Source of the DNA: Akkermansia muciniphila
Lineage (GTDB): Bacteria > Verrucomicrobiota > Verrucomicrobiia > Limisphaerales > SIBE01
Direction of reading: 5' to 3'
Assembly: GCA_945861765.1 (NCBI GenBank)
Contig: CAMAWP010000017.1
Location: forward strand, 1 to 43,548
DNA: 43,548 bases
A model generated the notes under the pieces. It was not told the origin of the DNA and did not search any database. It saw only the letters and a list, made by a program, of their open reading frames with translations. Position numbers and translations under genes: made by a program. This document shows, piece after piece, positions 33,791-42,606 of the stretch. Each line of letters opens with the position of its first letter. Within the stretch, counting starts at the first letter, position 1.

Positions 33791-34684
33791 TCAAGTTCGG
33801 CCACCGGTCTTTTGTGCATACCACATCTTAAACTCCCGACCAAGGCCTTCCAAAAATGGGGTGCGATACGGATTGGCCAAGTAACTCATCAGTCGTCCCA
33901 CCGTGGCGCGCGACAGCACATCCCAGCGCGTAATGCCGTGAATTTCGTAGAGCCTCGCCCGCTGCATCTCGACCTTCGCCCAATACTTAACAGCACCCAT
34001 ATCGGCATGAGCGGTGTACTTATAGTGTATCCTCGGCAAGCAACCGATCTGTTCGCCAGCTTTTAGGATTCTGAGGTAAAATTCCCAATCAGGAGTCACC
34101 GAGAACTCCGGATCGAGCTTGCCATGCTTTAAGAGCCGCTTTCGCCAACCGAAGAAGGAGCCATGACAAACCGGACACATTTTATAGCGAGCGATGATCA
34201 ACCGTTTGATGGTCTCCTTGGCCATGCGTCCGCGATAGGTAATCACTCCACGACCGAGGTCATTTCCCTTTTCATCCACGTACGACGCATCCGCAGCGAC
34301 GCCGATGTACTCTGAATGGGTCAGTAAGAATTCGACCGACTGCTCTACGGCGTCCGGCAAATAGAAATCGTCACTCGCCTGAAAACCGACTATTTCTCCA
34401 GTAGCGAGATCCATCCCCTTGTTCACCGCATAGACTTCGCCATTGTCTGGTTCGGAAATGAATTTCAGCCTTGAATCAGAGGCCGCCAAGCGTTTCAGAA
34501 TAGCGACGGATTCATCCTGTGAAGCACCATCCACCACGATGCACTCAACGTTCGCGTAGGTTTGAGTTAGGATGCTGCCAAGGCAACGTTCCAGAAATGG
34601 TCCGCGGTTATAGGTGGCTACAATGATTGAAACCAGGGGACGAGTTCGGTTATCCTGCGAAGTCTTAGACAAATGGGCCTCCAT
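33791..34684 (-). CDS. GT2-family glycosyltransferase
   Basis: A 297-residue GT-A enzyme. It has RPLVSIIVATYNRGPFLERCLGSILTQTY, VECIVVDGASQDES, GEVYAVNKGMDLATGEIVGFQASDDFYLPDA (the D-x-D-like nucleotide and metal site, here SDD) and a family-typical HGSFFGWRKRLL acceptor region. It has no transmembrane helix, so it is a cytosolic transferase acting on a lipid-linked acceptor. The start ATG shares one base with the stop of the upstream epimerase (TAATG at 34684), indicating coupled translation. Confidence 0.93.
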   Translation of the reverse strand: MEAHLSKTSQDNRTRPLVSIIVATYNRGPFLERCLGSILTQTYANVECIVVDGASQDESVAILKRLAASDSRLKFISEPDNGEVYAVNKGMDLATGEIVGFQASDDFYLPDAVEQSVEFLLTHSEYIGVAADASYVDEKGNDLGRGVITYRGRMAKETIKRLIIARYKMCPVCHGSFFGWRKRLLKHGKLDPEFSVTPDWEFYLRILKAGEQIGCLPRIHYKYTAHADMGAVKYWAKVEMQRARLYEIHGITRWDVLSRATVGRLMSYLANPYRTPFLEGLGREFKMWYAQKTGGRT

Positions 34685-35628
34685 TAAACTCCGGCTGATG
34701 AAATCGATCGCGCCAAAGCCGCCGTCTCTTCCAGCATAAGCCAGTCAATCGTCTGCGCGAGGCCAGCCTCCAGCGGCTTCAGTTTCAATTCCGCCATCGT
34801 CCCTTTGAGTTTATCAACCACCAAGCACTTTGACCGCGCTCCGACATAACGCGACGCATCAAATTGGATCGATTCAAACGGATAGCCCACCTTGTCGCAA
34901 ATCAGTTGCGCAAAATGGCGGATCGTAAATTCTTCTCCGGCCCCTATGTTGATCAAATCATTGTTCCGGACAGCCGCCAGCTCCAGCAGGATTCGGACGA
35001 AATCATCGACAAAAACCAATTCCCGGCTTTGGAGGCCATTACCCCAAAGCACCACCGGCTCGCCGCGCAATTTCCCTCGAATAATTTTGCGCATTAAATC
35101 GAAGATAAAATGCATCTGGCGCCCGTCGGTATGATAGCCCGGGCCATAAAGAGTGGATGGGACTAGGCAGAGATAATTCATTCCGAACTGTTTGTGCAGC
35201 GCCAAAAGCCCGACATAGAGCATGCGCTTCGTCTGAGCGTAAGTGTAGAGGCTCTCGATAGGCGTGCCGACCAGGTAATTTTCTTCGACGAGCTCCAGAT
35301 CCGGAGCGTAGGCGCAGCTGGTCCCCATGCAGATCAACTTGGCTTGCGGCTGATACTTCTGCCACCAAGCCAGGACGTTGGTGTTGATCTGCTGGTTGAT
35401 GACCCATTGTTCTCCGGGATGGTGAAGGCAAAAATCTCCCGCCTGGGTCCAAGCCGCCAAATGGTAGATCTGTTCGTACGACCGATCGTTGAACCGTTCC
35501 AGGGAACCTTGAATCGTAAGGTCGCAATTCCTGGAATTCAGTTGCACCGCGTCGTCTCCATGGGTTGCCAGCATTCGGCAAAGCGCTTTCCCTAAGAAGC
35601 CGCTGGCTCCTGTCACGAGTATCTTCAT
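34684..35628 (-). CDS. GDP-fucose-synthase-like epimerase/reductase (SDR)
   Basis: About 314 residues from the ATG at 35628, which has GAGG directly before it; a TTG at 35634 is the other option. Rossmann motif TGASGFLGKAL. MGTSCAYAPD (the Ser-Cys of the GDP-fucose synthase active site), TYAQTKRMLYVG (Tyr/Lys) and PSTLYGPGYHTDGRQMHF resemble WcaG/Fcl enzymes. Those enzymes epimerise and reduce 4-keto-6-deoxy nucleotide sugars. With the C-methyltransferase and HddA/HddC genes nearby, the natural substrate may be a GDP-4-keto-hexose or GDP-4-keto-heptose. It is located between the C-methyltransferase and GT2 genes, 8 bp from the former. Confidence 0.82.
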   Translation of the reverse strand: MKILVTGASGFLGKALCRMLATHGDDAVQLNSRNCDLTIQGSLERFNDRSYEQIYHLAAWTQAGDFCLHHPGEQWVINQQINTNVLAWWQKYQPQAKLICMGTSCAYAPDLELVEENYLVGTPIESLYTYAQTKRMLYVGLLALHKQFGMNYLCLVPSTLYGPGYHTDGRQMHFIFDLMRKIIRGKLRGEPVVLWGNGLQSRELVFVDDFVRILLELAAVRNNDLINIGAGEEFTIRHFAQLICDKVGYPFESIQFDASRYVGARSKCLVVDKLKGTMAELKLKPLEAGLAQTIDWLMLEETAALARSISSAGV

Positions 35629-35636
35629 CCTCAAAG

Positions 35637-36833
35637 TTATTTAGGGTTCACTGGAAAATAAAACTCCACACCCTCGCTCACGAGCTTTTGGTTATTGGCC
35701 AGGATCTCATTCTTGAAGTTCCAAGCGAGAACGTAGTAAATATCCGGCACTTCGGTGAGTTCCTTTTCGATCACCACCGGGATATGCATTCCGGGCGAAT
35801 ACAACCCACGGCGCAGCTCGTTTTTCTCAACCAGGCATTCAATGTAATCCGTACCGACACCAAAGTAATTCAATAGAGTGTTCCCCTTCACCGGTGCGCC
35901 GAATCCGAAGACCTTCTTGCCCTGTTGCCGCGCCTTTTCGAGGAAGTCCACGTTCTCTTCCTTCATTCTCTTGATCCGCTCGCCAAATTCGGTGTACGTC
36001 CGCAGCTCGTTGCTGCGATCCTTTGACTCCGCTTCGCGCAGCTCCAGCAGCCGCTGGGAAGGTGGGCGTTTGCCTTTGTGGGTGACAAAGCCGATCATCG
36101 AGCCTCCATGAATTGGCGCCACATAAGCGTCGAACAAAGCCAGCCCATGGCGGTTCAAAAGGACCTCAATGGTCTGAAGGTTATAGTAAAGCAGGTGTTC
36201 GTGATAAATCTGGTCGAAGGCGAGGTTCTCAACGATTCGCTTCATGTATAGGAATTGCACCACAAAGACACCCTCCTCGTGAAGCGCTTCACGAATCCCG
36301 TCTGTCACCGAGTGCAGCTCCTCCAAGTGAAAGAAAACGCCCGACGCGTTGATGACATGAAACTTTCTGGCTAACCGGCCAACGACCTCCAGGTTGAAGA
36401 AGGTGTTCAACGTCTTAATGCCGGCGTCATTGCCGATCTTGGCGGTCGTCTTGGAAGATTCCACACCCAAGATGTCGTAACCCAAAGCCTTAAAGTGTTT
36501 GAGTTGGGTCCCATCATTGGAGCCTATATCCAGGACAGATTTCCCCTGCACCGCGGACATAAATCGAGAATCGACTTCTTCAGCAATTCTCTGGAAATGC
36601 TCGCTCAAGGATTTGGTGACCCCGCACAGATAGGTGTGATCTCCAAACATGATTTCCTTGGGAACCGTGTAATCCAATTGAGCGGTGCGGCATCGGTCGC
36701 AGTACAGGACCCGCAGCGGATAAAAGGGCTCACGGCCCACCTCTTCCTTTTTCAGAAAGTGGTTGCACCAGGGCTGTCGTCCGAGATCGATAGCGAGCTC
36801 CAAGTCTTGAGAATCACAGACGCGGCAAATCAT
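35637..36833 (-). CDS. Sugar C-methyltransferase (TylCIII/NovU-like)
   Basis: A 398-residue three-domain protein. N-terminal zinc-binding cysteines: C-x2-C (residues 3-6) and YCDRCRTAQLDY (~44-55). SAM-binding fold: SVLDIGSNDGTQL and YDILGVESS. Signature segment IYHEHLLYYNLQTIEVLLNRHGLALFDAYVAPIHGGSMIGFVTHKG. C-terminal Rossmann-like domain: KKVFGFGAPVKGNTLLNYF and DIYYVLAWNFKNEI. Relatives methylate C-3 of 4-keto-6-deoxy nucleotide sugars to give branched sugars. It sits immediately upstream of the reductase at 34684, which could then reduce the 4-keto group. Confidence 0.9.
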   Translation of the reverse strand: MICRVCDSQDLELAIDLGRQPWCNHFLKKEEVGREPFYPLRVLYCDRCRTAQLDYTVPKEIMFGDHTYLCGVTKSLSEHFQRIAEEVDSRFMSAVQGKSVLDIGSNDGTQLKHFKALGYDILGVESSKTTAKIGNDAGIKTLNTFFNLEVVGRLARKFHVINASGVFFHLEELHSVTDGIREALHEEGVFVVQFLYMKRIVENLAFDQIYHEHLLYYNLQTIEVLLNRHGLALFDAYVAPIHGGSMIGFVTHKGKRPPSQRLLELREAESKDRSNELRTYTEFGERIKRMKEENVDFLEKARQQGKKVFGFGAPVKGNTLLNYFGVGTDYIECLVEKNELRRGLYSPGMHIPVVIEKELTEVPDIYYVLAWNFKNEILANNQKLVSEGVEFYFPVNPK

Positions 36834-36884
36834 AGAGGCAAGGCGACAGATTCCGAATCTGCATTGCGAAGTGATGAAACATTT

Positions 36885-37688
36885 TTAGACATACGTTCCG
36901 CTCAGGACCTTTTGCGGGACCGAGCCCAACCATAAATCGTGAAGACGACGCAGCCAATTCTCGTGGGGAATAGCGGGAGCGTTACTTGGATCTGAGCTGA
37001 GCACCAAATGAAAACTGCCCGGAGCATTATACTTTGGACCACGGATAAACTGAGTGTTGAAATAATCCACGTAGGACTCGATATGAACGAGGCCCAAACC
37101 GGCGAACCTGTTGACCCACCATTGCCTTGGCTGAACCGTTTGATGCAGCCTGACTCCGTTAATGACCTCTTCGTTGGGGCTGACACTCATGATCCAGAGT
37201 CCACCGGGCGCCAAGTGCTTCTTTACATTTGCTGCCACTTTCAAAATGTCTTGCTCATTGATGTGCTCCATCATTTCCCAGCACGTCACGACGTCAAAAT
37301 AAAGGCGCTGGGTTCCCGCGCTGGATTCCGAAAGCATCTCGAAATCGCCAGTCACATCACATGTAAAAAGGTACTCGGGAATAGTTCGCCACTCGGCTCG
37401 TCGAAATTTCTTTGAGAAATCGCTGCCTTCAATTCCGACAGCCAGGCAACCGTCATCGAAACAGCTCTTCACAAAACCGCCGCCTGAACAACCCATATCC
37501 AGAATCTTGAGCTGCTCGTGAAATCGCGGATAGAGCTTGTAAAGCTTGTCATTAAACCGACGGTTCTGGCTGTTGTCCCGCTTGGTTCCCCACGGCAGCA
37601 GGTGATCCGGCGATGAGTAGGCGACTTCTCTTTCCGCCTTTAGCAGAACCTTGAAAGGCGAGACGTGGTCACTCTGAGTTAAACTCAT
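36885..37688 (-). CDS. Class I SAM-dependent methyltransferase
   Basis: About 267 residues from the ATG at 37688; a TTG at 37736 would add 16 residues. The SAM-binding motif LKILDMGCSGGGFVKS and acidic loop VGIEGSD are clear. They are followed by DVVTCWEMMEHINEQDILKVAANVKKHLAPGGLWIMSVSPNEE, typical of Methyltransf_11/23 proteins. The HQTVQPRQWWVNRFAGLGL segment is common in sugar or lipid-linked glycan methyltransferases. The acceptor is unknown, but the cluster implies a sugar. It is transcribed just before the C-methyltransferase gene. Confidence 0.87.
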   Translation of the reverse strand: MSLTQSDHVSPFKVLLKAEREVAYSSPDHLLPWGTKRDNSQNRRFNDKLYKLYPRFHEQLKILDMGCSGGGFVKSCFDDGCLAVGIEGSDFSKKFRRAEWRTIPEYLFTCDVTGDFEMLSESSAGTQRLYFDVVTCWEMMEHINEQDILKVAANVKKHLAPGGLWIMSVSPNEEVINGVRLHQTVQPRQWWVNRFAGLGLVHIESYVDYFNTQFIRGPKYNAPGSFHLVLSSDPSNAPAIPHENWLRRLHDLWLGSVPQKVLSGTYV

Positions 37689-37756
37689 AATTAATTGTTT
37701 TCTCGGGGAGCGCTGTTCACAAGACTTTTTCTCCAAATCATCAGCCTCATCTCGAA

Positions 37757-38737
37757 TTACGAAAAAATAATCTGCGACCCTCCCGCGTTGACCTTGATCC
37801 GCAAGACCTGACGGTTCACGAAGATTTGCTCAAGTCGCGGATGGGATTCGGGCGCGGCGAAAAAGAGCATGAACCCACCGCCGCCGGCCCCCAGCAGCTT
37901 GCCGCCCCAGGCCCCGGCATCCACACCTTGCTGATAGATCTCATCGATTTCCGGACTGGACACTCCGCCGTCCAGGCTTCTTTTAATCATCCAGGCGCGG
38001 TGTAATAGCTCGCCGAATTCCCTTAGCGCGCGGTGGCCAGTGAGAATATCACACCCCTCGTAAGCCATGGCACGCATCGAGCGGAGCAAATTGGTATTCT
38101 CCTCGACCCGTTGAAGCTGCTTTGCCACGACGTCCGACGCCTTTCGCGTGATGCCGGTAAAGACCAGGAACAAGTGTTGTTCGAACTCGGCTAGCCTTTG
38201 CGGCGAAATCGGAACTCGGCTCACAGCGATGTCGCGCTCAGTTCTGAATTCCATTAAATTAAAACCCCCAAAAGCTGCGAGCACCTGATCCTGACAGCCC
38301 ACGTTTTCTTTCAAAAGATGCCGTTCCACGTAGATCGCTTCGTACGCAAGTTCATGCGGCTTCAGAAACTCGCCTTTGAAACAATGGAGTGCATGGAGCA
38401 GGGACACTGTGAAAGCGGACGACGATCCCAACCCAGTGAATGCGGGCAGATCAGCGACGTTGTGCAGCTCGATATCTTTTTCAAGATTGCAGAGTTTCAA
38501 GCATTCTCGAAAAACGCTGTGCTCGATATCAGCCACATCTCTTGCCAATTCCACCTTTCGATACGATACCCGGATCGAGTAATCAAAGAGGTGGCTAAGA
38601 AAAGGGCTGGCTGTCACATAGGAATATTTATCGATCGCCGTCGCCAACACCGCCCCGCCCTCCTTCAAAAAATATTCAGGGTAATCCGTTCCGCCGCCAA
38701 AAAAACTGATGCGCACAGGTGCGCGAGAAATAATCAT
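37757..38737 (-). CDS. hddA: HddA-like GHMP kinase (heptose-7-phosphate kinase)
   Basis: A 326-residue GHMP kinase. It opens IISRAPVRISFFGGGTDYPEYF, the classic HddA start. The ATP loop is LPAFTGLGSSSAFTVSLLHAL, and GVSSPEIDEIYQQGVDAGAWGGKLLGAGGGGFMLFF is motif 3. HddA phosphorylates D-glycero-alpha-D-manno-heptose 7-phosphate at C-1, toward GDP-heptose. Its stop-start overlap with the TylF-like gene is ATGA at 38734-38737, and an HddC-like gene is one gene upstream. No gmhA or gmhB gene is visible in the window. Confidence 0.87.
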   Translation of the reverse strand: MIISRAPVRISFFGGGTDYPEYFLKEGGAVLATAIDKYSYVTASPFLSHLFDYSIRVSYRKVELARDVADIEHSVFRECLKLCNLEKDIELHNVADLPAFTGLGSSSAFTVSLLHALHCFKGEFLKPHELAYEAIYVERHLLKENVGCQDQVLAAFGGFNLMEFRTERDIAVSRVPISPQRLAEFEQHLFLVFTGITRKASDVVAKQLQRVEENTNLLRSMRAMAYEGCDILTGHRALREFGELLHRAWMIKRSLDGGVSSPEIDEIYQQGVDAGAWGGKLLGAGGGGFMLFFAAPESHPRLEQIFVNRQVLRIKVNAGGSQIIFS

Positions 38738-39537
38738 GGCGTCAATGGCGGGATGTTATTCCAGAGCTCCCGCGAGAAAAGAAGGGCCTGCCCTGGAAAG
38801 AGTGGAAAACAAGTGAATTGCTCGTGCCCGGCCAGGAATTCGCCGACTGCGCGATCCAGTCCATGGGCGCCACGTTGAAAATCATCAAGCACAATCAAAC
38901 TGCGATCCGCGAGTTTGTCAGCCAGAAACGTGAGCGAATCTCTCGACGCTTCATAGACATCCACGTCCAAATGACAAAAAGCGACGCGTCCCAAGTCCAG
39001 CTTCTCGGCCGAGTTCGGGAAAAAACCTTTCACAACAGTCACCTTGCGGTTGAAAGGCTCGAAGAGCAAGCGGACGTGCTCTGCCGTGGTGTCTTTGAAC
39101 CAATTGCGGTCAAATATATCGTCGAGACCCGGTGCCAAACTCCGAAAGCCTTCGAAGGTGTCGAACACGAACATTTCCCTGGCCGGACAGGCGTTGGAGA
39201 TATGCAAGGCACCGCCGCCGCGGAACGTGCCCACTTCCAGCATTGTTCCAGGCCCTGTCAAACGAGCGAGGTTCCATAAGTTGGCCAAGCGAGCGACATC
39301 AAGCAGCGTGTGATGTTCGACCGCTTTAATTGACTCCTGAAATGCGGGCTCTTTGAGCACAGCCAAATCCTGTCCGATCACCGGGGGATAGAGAGGATAT
39401 TCAGGTGAGATCGGATACAAGGCGTAACCCAGCTTCCGCGCGATCAGGCGCACCAAACTCGCCGGATGCAGTTTGTCCACCTGATAACCGCGATCCAGAA
39501 AATATCTTTTGGTATTATCTTTGATCGCTCTCAGCAT
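38734..39537 (-). CDS. TylF/MycF-like SAM-dependent O-methyltransferase
   Basis: A 267-residue methyltransferase of the TylF (macrocin O-methyltransferase) family. Motifs are LARLTGPGTMLEVGTFRGGGALHIS (SAM loop), MFVFDTFEGF, FFPNSAEKLDLGRVAFCHLDVDVYEASRDSLTFL (with the acidic metal site) and LIVLDDFQRGAHG. Relatives O-methylate sugar hydroxyls in a metal-dependent reaction. Coupled translation with hddA suggests it methylates the heptose or a product of it. It starts 62 bp after the HddC-like stop. Confidence 0.88.
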   Translation of the reverse strand: MLRAIKDNTKRYFLDRGYQVDKLHPASLVRLIARKLGYALYPISPEYPLYPPVIGQDLAVLKEPAFQESIKAVEHHTLLDVARLANLWNLARLTGPGTMLEVGTFRGGGALHISNACPAREMFVFDTFEGFRSLAPGLDDIFDRNWFKDTTAEHVRLLFEPFNRKVTVVKGFFPNSAEKLDLGRVAFCHLDVDVYEASRDSLTFLADKLADRSLIVLDDFQRGAHGLDRAVGEFLAGHEQFTCFPLFPGQALLFSRELWNNIPPLTP

Positions 39538-39599
39538 ATTCCCTGCAATTTAACCGAGCAACACTCCAACGATCCCTTCCAGAGATTAGGGCGCAGCGT

Positions 39600-40343
39600 T
39601 CAAACATAGAACCTCGAAAGGTTTTGCCGAATAAATCCTTCGGCTTTCGAGAACGTTTCCTCTGTTCCAATATCCAAAAAAGGCGCATCGATTTCCACCA
39701 CACTCAAACGGACTCCCTGGCGCAACAGCAGTGGAAAGACATCGTGTTCGAAACTTAAGGGAGCGCCCGTCGGAAATCTCTCGATGACCGCATGCCGCAG
39801 CAAATATACCCCCGCACTGATCACTCCCGCTCCAGGCCGCTTCTCGGCAAAACCGATCAACGCGCCGTCACCGCTTCTCACTAAAGAGCCATACCGCGCA
39901 GTGTCAGGGACAGCAGATCCCAAAATTACTCCCTGCACTTCGGACTCGGAAAGGCAACGGATCATCGAGGCGAGTTCCGCAAAAACCAAAGAATCGCCAT
40001 TCAACACCAACCATGCCGCGGGTGCTTGGCCATTGGCCTGAATGGCATTTAGGAATCCTCCGGCTGTCCCCAAAGGCACCGTTTCCGCGACACAACGGGT
40101 CGTGATTCCTTTGACCGGATCATTTTGGAAATAGTCAGCGACCATACCGGCCAGATAGCCCGTTGAAATGATGACGTTGTGAATCCCCTGCTTTGCCAGG
40201 TAACGAACCACCCACTCCAAAAAAGGTCTGCCAGCCACCTGCGCCATCGGCTTCGGCAAATTAGGCAAGAGATGCCGAATCCTGGTGCCAAAGCCGCCCG
40301 CCAGAATGACAGCGGTAACCTGATTTAGATTTGAACTCACCAT
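39600..40343 (-). CDS. hddC: HddC-like nucleotidyltransferase (heptose-1-phosphate guanylyltransferase)
   Basis: A 247-residue NTP-transferase. AVILAGGFGTRIRHLLPNLPKPMAQVAGRPFLEW is the nucleotide-binding signature. GTAGGFLNA and WLVLNGDSLVFAE supply the sugar and metal-binding residues, and IDIGTEE follows near the end. HddC makes GDP-D-glycero-alpha-D-manno-heptose from the 1-phosphate and GTP. A generic sugar-1-phosphate nucleotidyltransferase is the alternative, but the nearby HddA supports heptose. It follows the SDR gene at 40365-41297 by 21 bp. Confidence 0.85.
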   Translation of the reverse strand: MVSSNLNQVTAVILAGGFGTRIRHLLPNLPKPMAQVAGRPFLEWVVRYLAKQGIHNVIISTGYLAGMVADYFQNDPVKGITTRCVAETVPLGTAGGFLNAIQANGQAPAAWLVLNGDSLVFAELASMIRCLSESEVQGVILGSAVPDTARYGSLVRSGDGALIGFAEKRPGAGVISAGVYLLRHAVIERFPTGAPLSFEHDVFPLLLRQGVRLSVVEIDAPFLDIGTEETFSKAEGFIRQNLSRFYV

Positions 40344-40364
40344 CGGAAGTGTGGGGCCCTAAGG

Positions 40365-41297
40365 TCAGACATTCGAATAGAGACTGTTTCGAAGAATGGT
40401 GTAGCCTTTGATCAACTCGATGATTCCACGATCAAGGCCCCATTCGGGCTTGAACCCGGTTGCCGCCAAACGCGCGTTCGACACGATGTAATCGCGTTTG
40501 TCCGGGTCTTCACCAATAGGTGCCTCAAGAAAAGCGAAATGCGGCAAATGGTTTTTGATCACGGCGCACAGCTCAAGTTTGGACAAGTTGGCGTCGTCCA
40601 AACCGGCGTTGTAAGGCTTGCCTCTCATCGACTCGAAATTCTGAATCGCATGAACAAAGAGCCGTGCAATGTCGCGAATGTGGATGTAATTGCGCTTGAA
40701 ATGTCCTTCGAAGATGACGACAGCCCGATCATAAACCGCGCGATAGACAAAATCATTCACGAGCAAATCGGTCCGCATGCGCGAAGACATCCCGAAGACC
40801 GTCGCCAGCCGAAAACTGAGGCTATTCTCGCGCCGCAACACTGCCACTTCAGCCTTCACTTTCGTGGTGCCATACAGCGAAAGAGGCCGCATCGGGGTTT
40901 CTTCGGTACAGTGTTTACCCTTCTCGCCAATGCCATAGCCGCTGTTGGTCACGGGCATGATGATCCACTGCTCCTTGCCGGCCAATCGGCACAGCATCTC
41001 GATCGCATCTAAGTTCGTGGTCTGAGCGGCAACCCGATCCAAGTTGCACATCGGAGCCCCGACGAGAGCAGCCAAAGGAATAATTAAATCGGCCTTGGCC
41101 ACCAGACTCCTCATCAAGGTCTCATCCCGGCAATCGCCCCGGACAACGTGGAAAGTCGAGTAATGACAACAGTCGGTCAGAGTGCTTTGTCGAAACAAAA
41201 AATTCTCTAAAACCGTAACCTCATGGCCGTGGGCCAAAAGCGTTGGCGTCAGGACCGAACCAATATAGCCAGCACCGCCAGTAACTAATATTCGCAT
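40365..41297 (-). CDS. NAD-dependent epimerase/dehydratase (SDR)
   Basis: A 310-residue extended SDR. Rossmann motif ILVTGGAGYIGSVLTPTLLAHGHEV, then LIIPLAALVGAPMC, MPVTNSGYGIGEKGKHCTEETPMRPLSLYGTTKVKAE (Tyr/Lys active site), LATVFGMSSRMRTDLLVNDFVYRAV and RNYIHIRDIARLF. These motifs are shared with nucleotide-sugar epimerases found in heptose-containing capsule clusters. The exact reaction cannot be assigned. It is the second gene in the transcribed order, 103 bp after lhgO. Confidence 0.88.
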   Translation of the reverse strand: MRILVTGGAGYIGSVLTPTLLAHGHEVTVLENFLFRQSTLTDCCHYSTFHVVRGDCRDETLMRSLVAKADLIIPLAALVGAPMCNLDRVAAQTTNLDAIEMLCRLAGKEQWIIMPVTNSGYGIGEKGKHCTEETPMRPLSLYGTTKVKAEVAVLRRENSLSFRLATVFGMSSRMRTDLLVNDFVYRAVYDRAVVIFEGHFKRNYIHIRDIARLFVHAIQNFESMRGKPYNAGLDDANLSKLELCAVIKNHLPHFAFLEAPIGEDPDKRDYIVSNARLAATGFKPEWGLDRGIIELIKGYTILRNSLYSNV

Positions 41298-41400
41298 GTG
41301 ATTTGAATCATACTATTGGAATTAGGCCGCGGGAAAGACAACTTTTACAGAACGCGCCAGGATGCAAAGCGCGCGTCAATTTCTCAAAGAATCCCATACG

Positions 41401-42606
41401 CTATTGGACAAAACTCCGCGTTGTTCGCAGGGCGATTTGCTCGCCAATGGCCAAGGAAGCCGTCGCCGCCGGACTTGGCGCATTCAGGACGTGGAGCGCG
41501 TTGCGTCGATCCACGAAGCAAAAGTCGTGCACCAAGTTGCCATCTGGCGACATCGCCTGAGCTCGAACTCCCGCGCCTCCTGGCTCCAGGTCTTTGATCT
41601 GGATCTCGGGAACCAGCTTTTGCAGCGACTGACAAAAGAGCCTTTTACTGAGCGAGCGACAAAGCTCCTGCCAACTCATTCGTTTGTGTTTGGCAAGAAA
41701 GTTCCAGAGCCCGCGATAAGAGAGCGCGTCCCACAAATCCAAAAGATTGATGTCGGTCTTACGGTAGCCTTCGCGCGCAAAAGCCAGCACCGCGTTTGGC
41801 CCCGCCTCGATACCGCCGCCGATCAGGCGGGTGAAATGCACGCCGAGAAAGGGAAATTGAGGATCAGGGACTGGATAAATGAGATTACGGACGAGGTGCT
41901 CGCGGTCGGGTCGGAGTTTGTAATACTCACCCCGGAATGGCACAATGCGGACGTCCCGCTTTTCGCCAGCCAACTCGCTGACCCGATCGCTGTGAAGACC
42001 GGCGCAGTTGATCACGAAGTCCGCCTCAAAATCCCCGGCGGAGGTCTCGACCAGCCAGCCGTTGCCCTGGCCCTTCAAAGACGTGACCCTGGCTCGAGTC
42101 ACCACCGTCCCCCCTTGAACTCGGATCTTTTCAGTGAGGACGGCGCAAACTCGCGGGTAATCGACAATGCCTTCCTGAGGCACCTGGAGAGCCGCGATGC
42201 CACCGACGTGCGGTTCGATTTCAAGCATTTGCTGCCGACTCAAGAACTTCAGATCTTTCAAACCGTTCTGCTTGCCCCGCTCGTGCAAGTCGTGAAGACG
42301 GCTCAGCTCCGATTCATCCGTCGCGACAACAAGTTTTCCACAGACGTCATGAGGAATCTGGTTTTCCTGGCAAAAGGCGACCATTTCCTGGATTCCAGAG
42401 ACAGCCAACATCGCCTTCGCAGAGCCCGGCTTATAGTAGAGTCCGGCGTGTAAAACCCCGCTGTTATTCCCGGTTTGATGCTGACCGACAGCAGCCTCTT
42501 TTTCCAGAACGACGATCCGAGCCGAAGGCGAATGGCTATGGAGCTTATAGGCCGTCGCCAAGCCCACAATGCCACCACCGACAATAATGATACGTTTCGC
42601 AACCAC
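41401..42606 (-). CDS. lhgO: L-2-hydroxyglutarate oxidase (LhgO-like)
   Basis: A 401-residue FAD-dependent DAO-fold oxidase. FAD motif IIIVGGGIVGLATAYKL, then VLEKEAAVGQHQTGNNSGVLHAGLYYKPGS, which is the LhgO signature. Further motifs are PQEGIVDYPRVC, VINCAGLHSDRVSELAG, VPFRGEYYKLRP, NLIYPVPDPQFPFLGVHFTR and GPNAVLAFAREGY. It oxidises L-2-hydroxyglutarate to 2-oxoglutarate, passing electrons to the membrane. The start is GTG at 42606 with no strong ribosome-binding site. It is upstream of and co-oriented with the sugar genes. Whether it belongs to that pathway is unclear. Confidence 0.93.
   Translation of the reverse strand: MVAKRIIIVGGGIVGLATAYKLHSHSPSARIVVLEKEAAVGQHQTGNNSGVLHAGLYYKPGSAKAMLAVSGIQEMVAFCQENQIPHDVCGKLVVATDESELSRLHDLHERGKQNGLKDLKFLSRQQMLEIEPHVGGIAALQVPQEGIVDYPRVCAVLTEKIRVQGGTVVTRARVTSLKGQGNGWLVETSAGDFEADFVINCAGLHSDRVSELAGEKRDVRIVPFRGEYYKLRPDREHLVRNLIYPVPDPQFPFLGVHFTRLIGGGIEAGPNAVLAFAREGYRKTDINLLDLWDALSYRGLWNFLAKHKRMSWQELCRSLSKRLFCQSLQKLVPEIQIKDLEPGGAGVRAQAMSPDGNLVHDFCFVDRRNALHVLNAPSPAATASLAIGEQIALRTTRSFVQ

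Noticed and set aside
41362-42453. Long plus-strand open frame (363 codons) opposite lhgO
   Set aside because: The minus strand carries clear LhgO motifs in order. The plus-strand frame has no domain and is explained by codon bias of the opposite gene.
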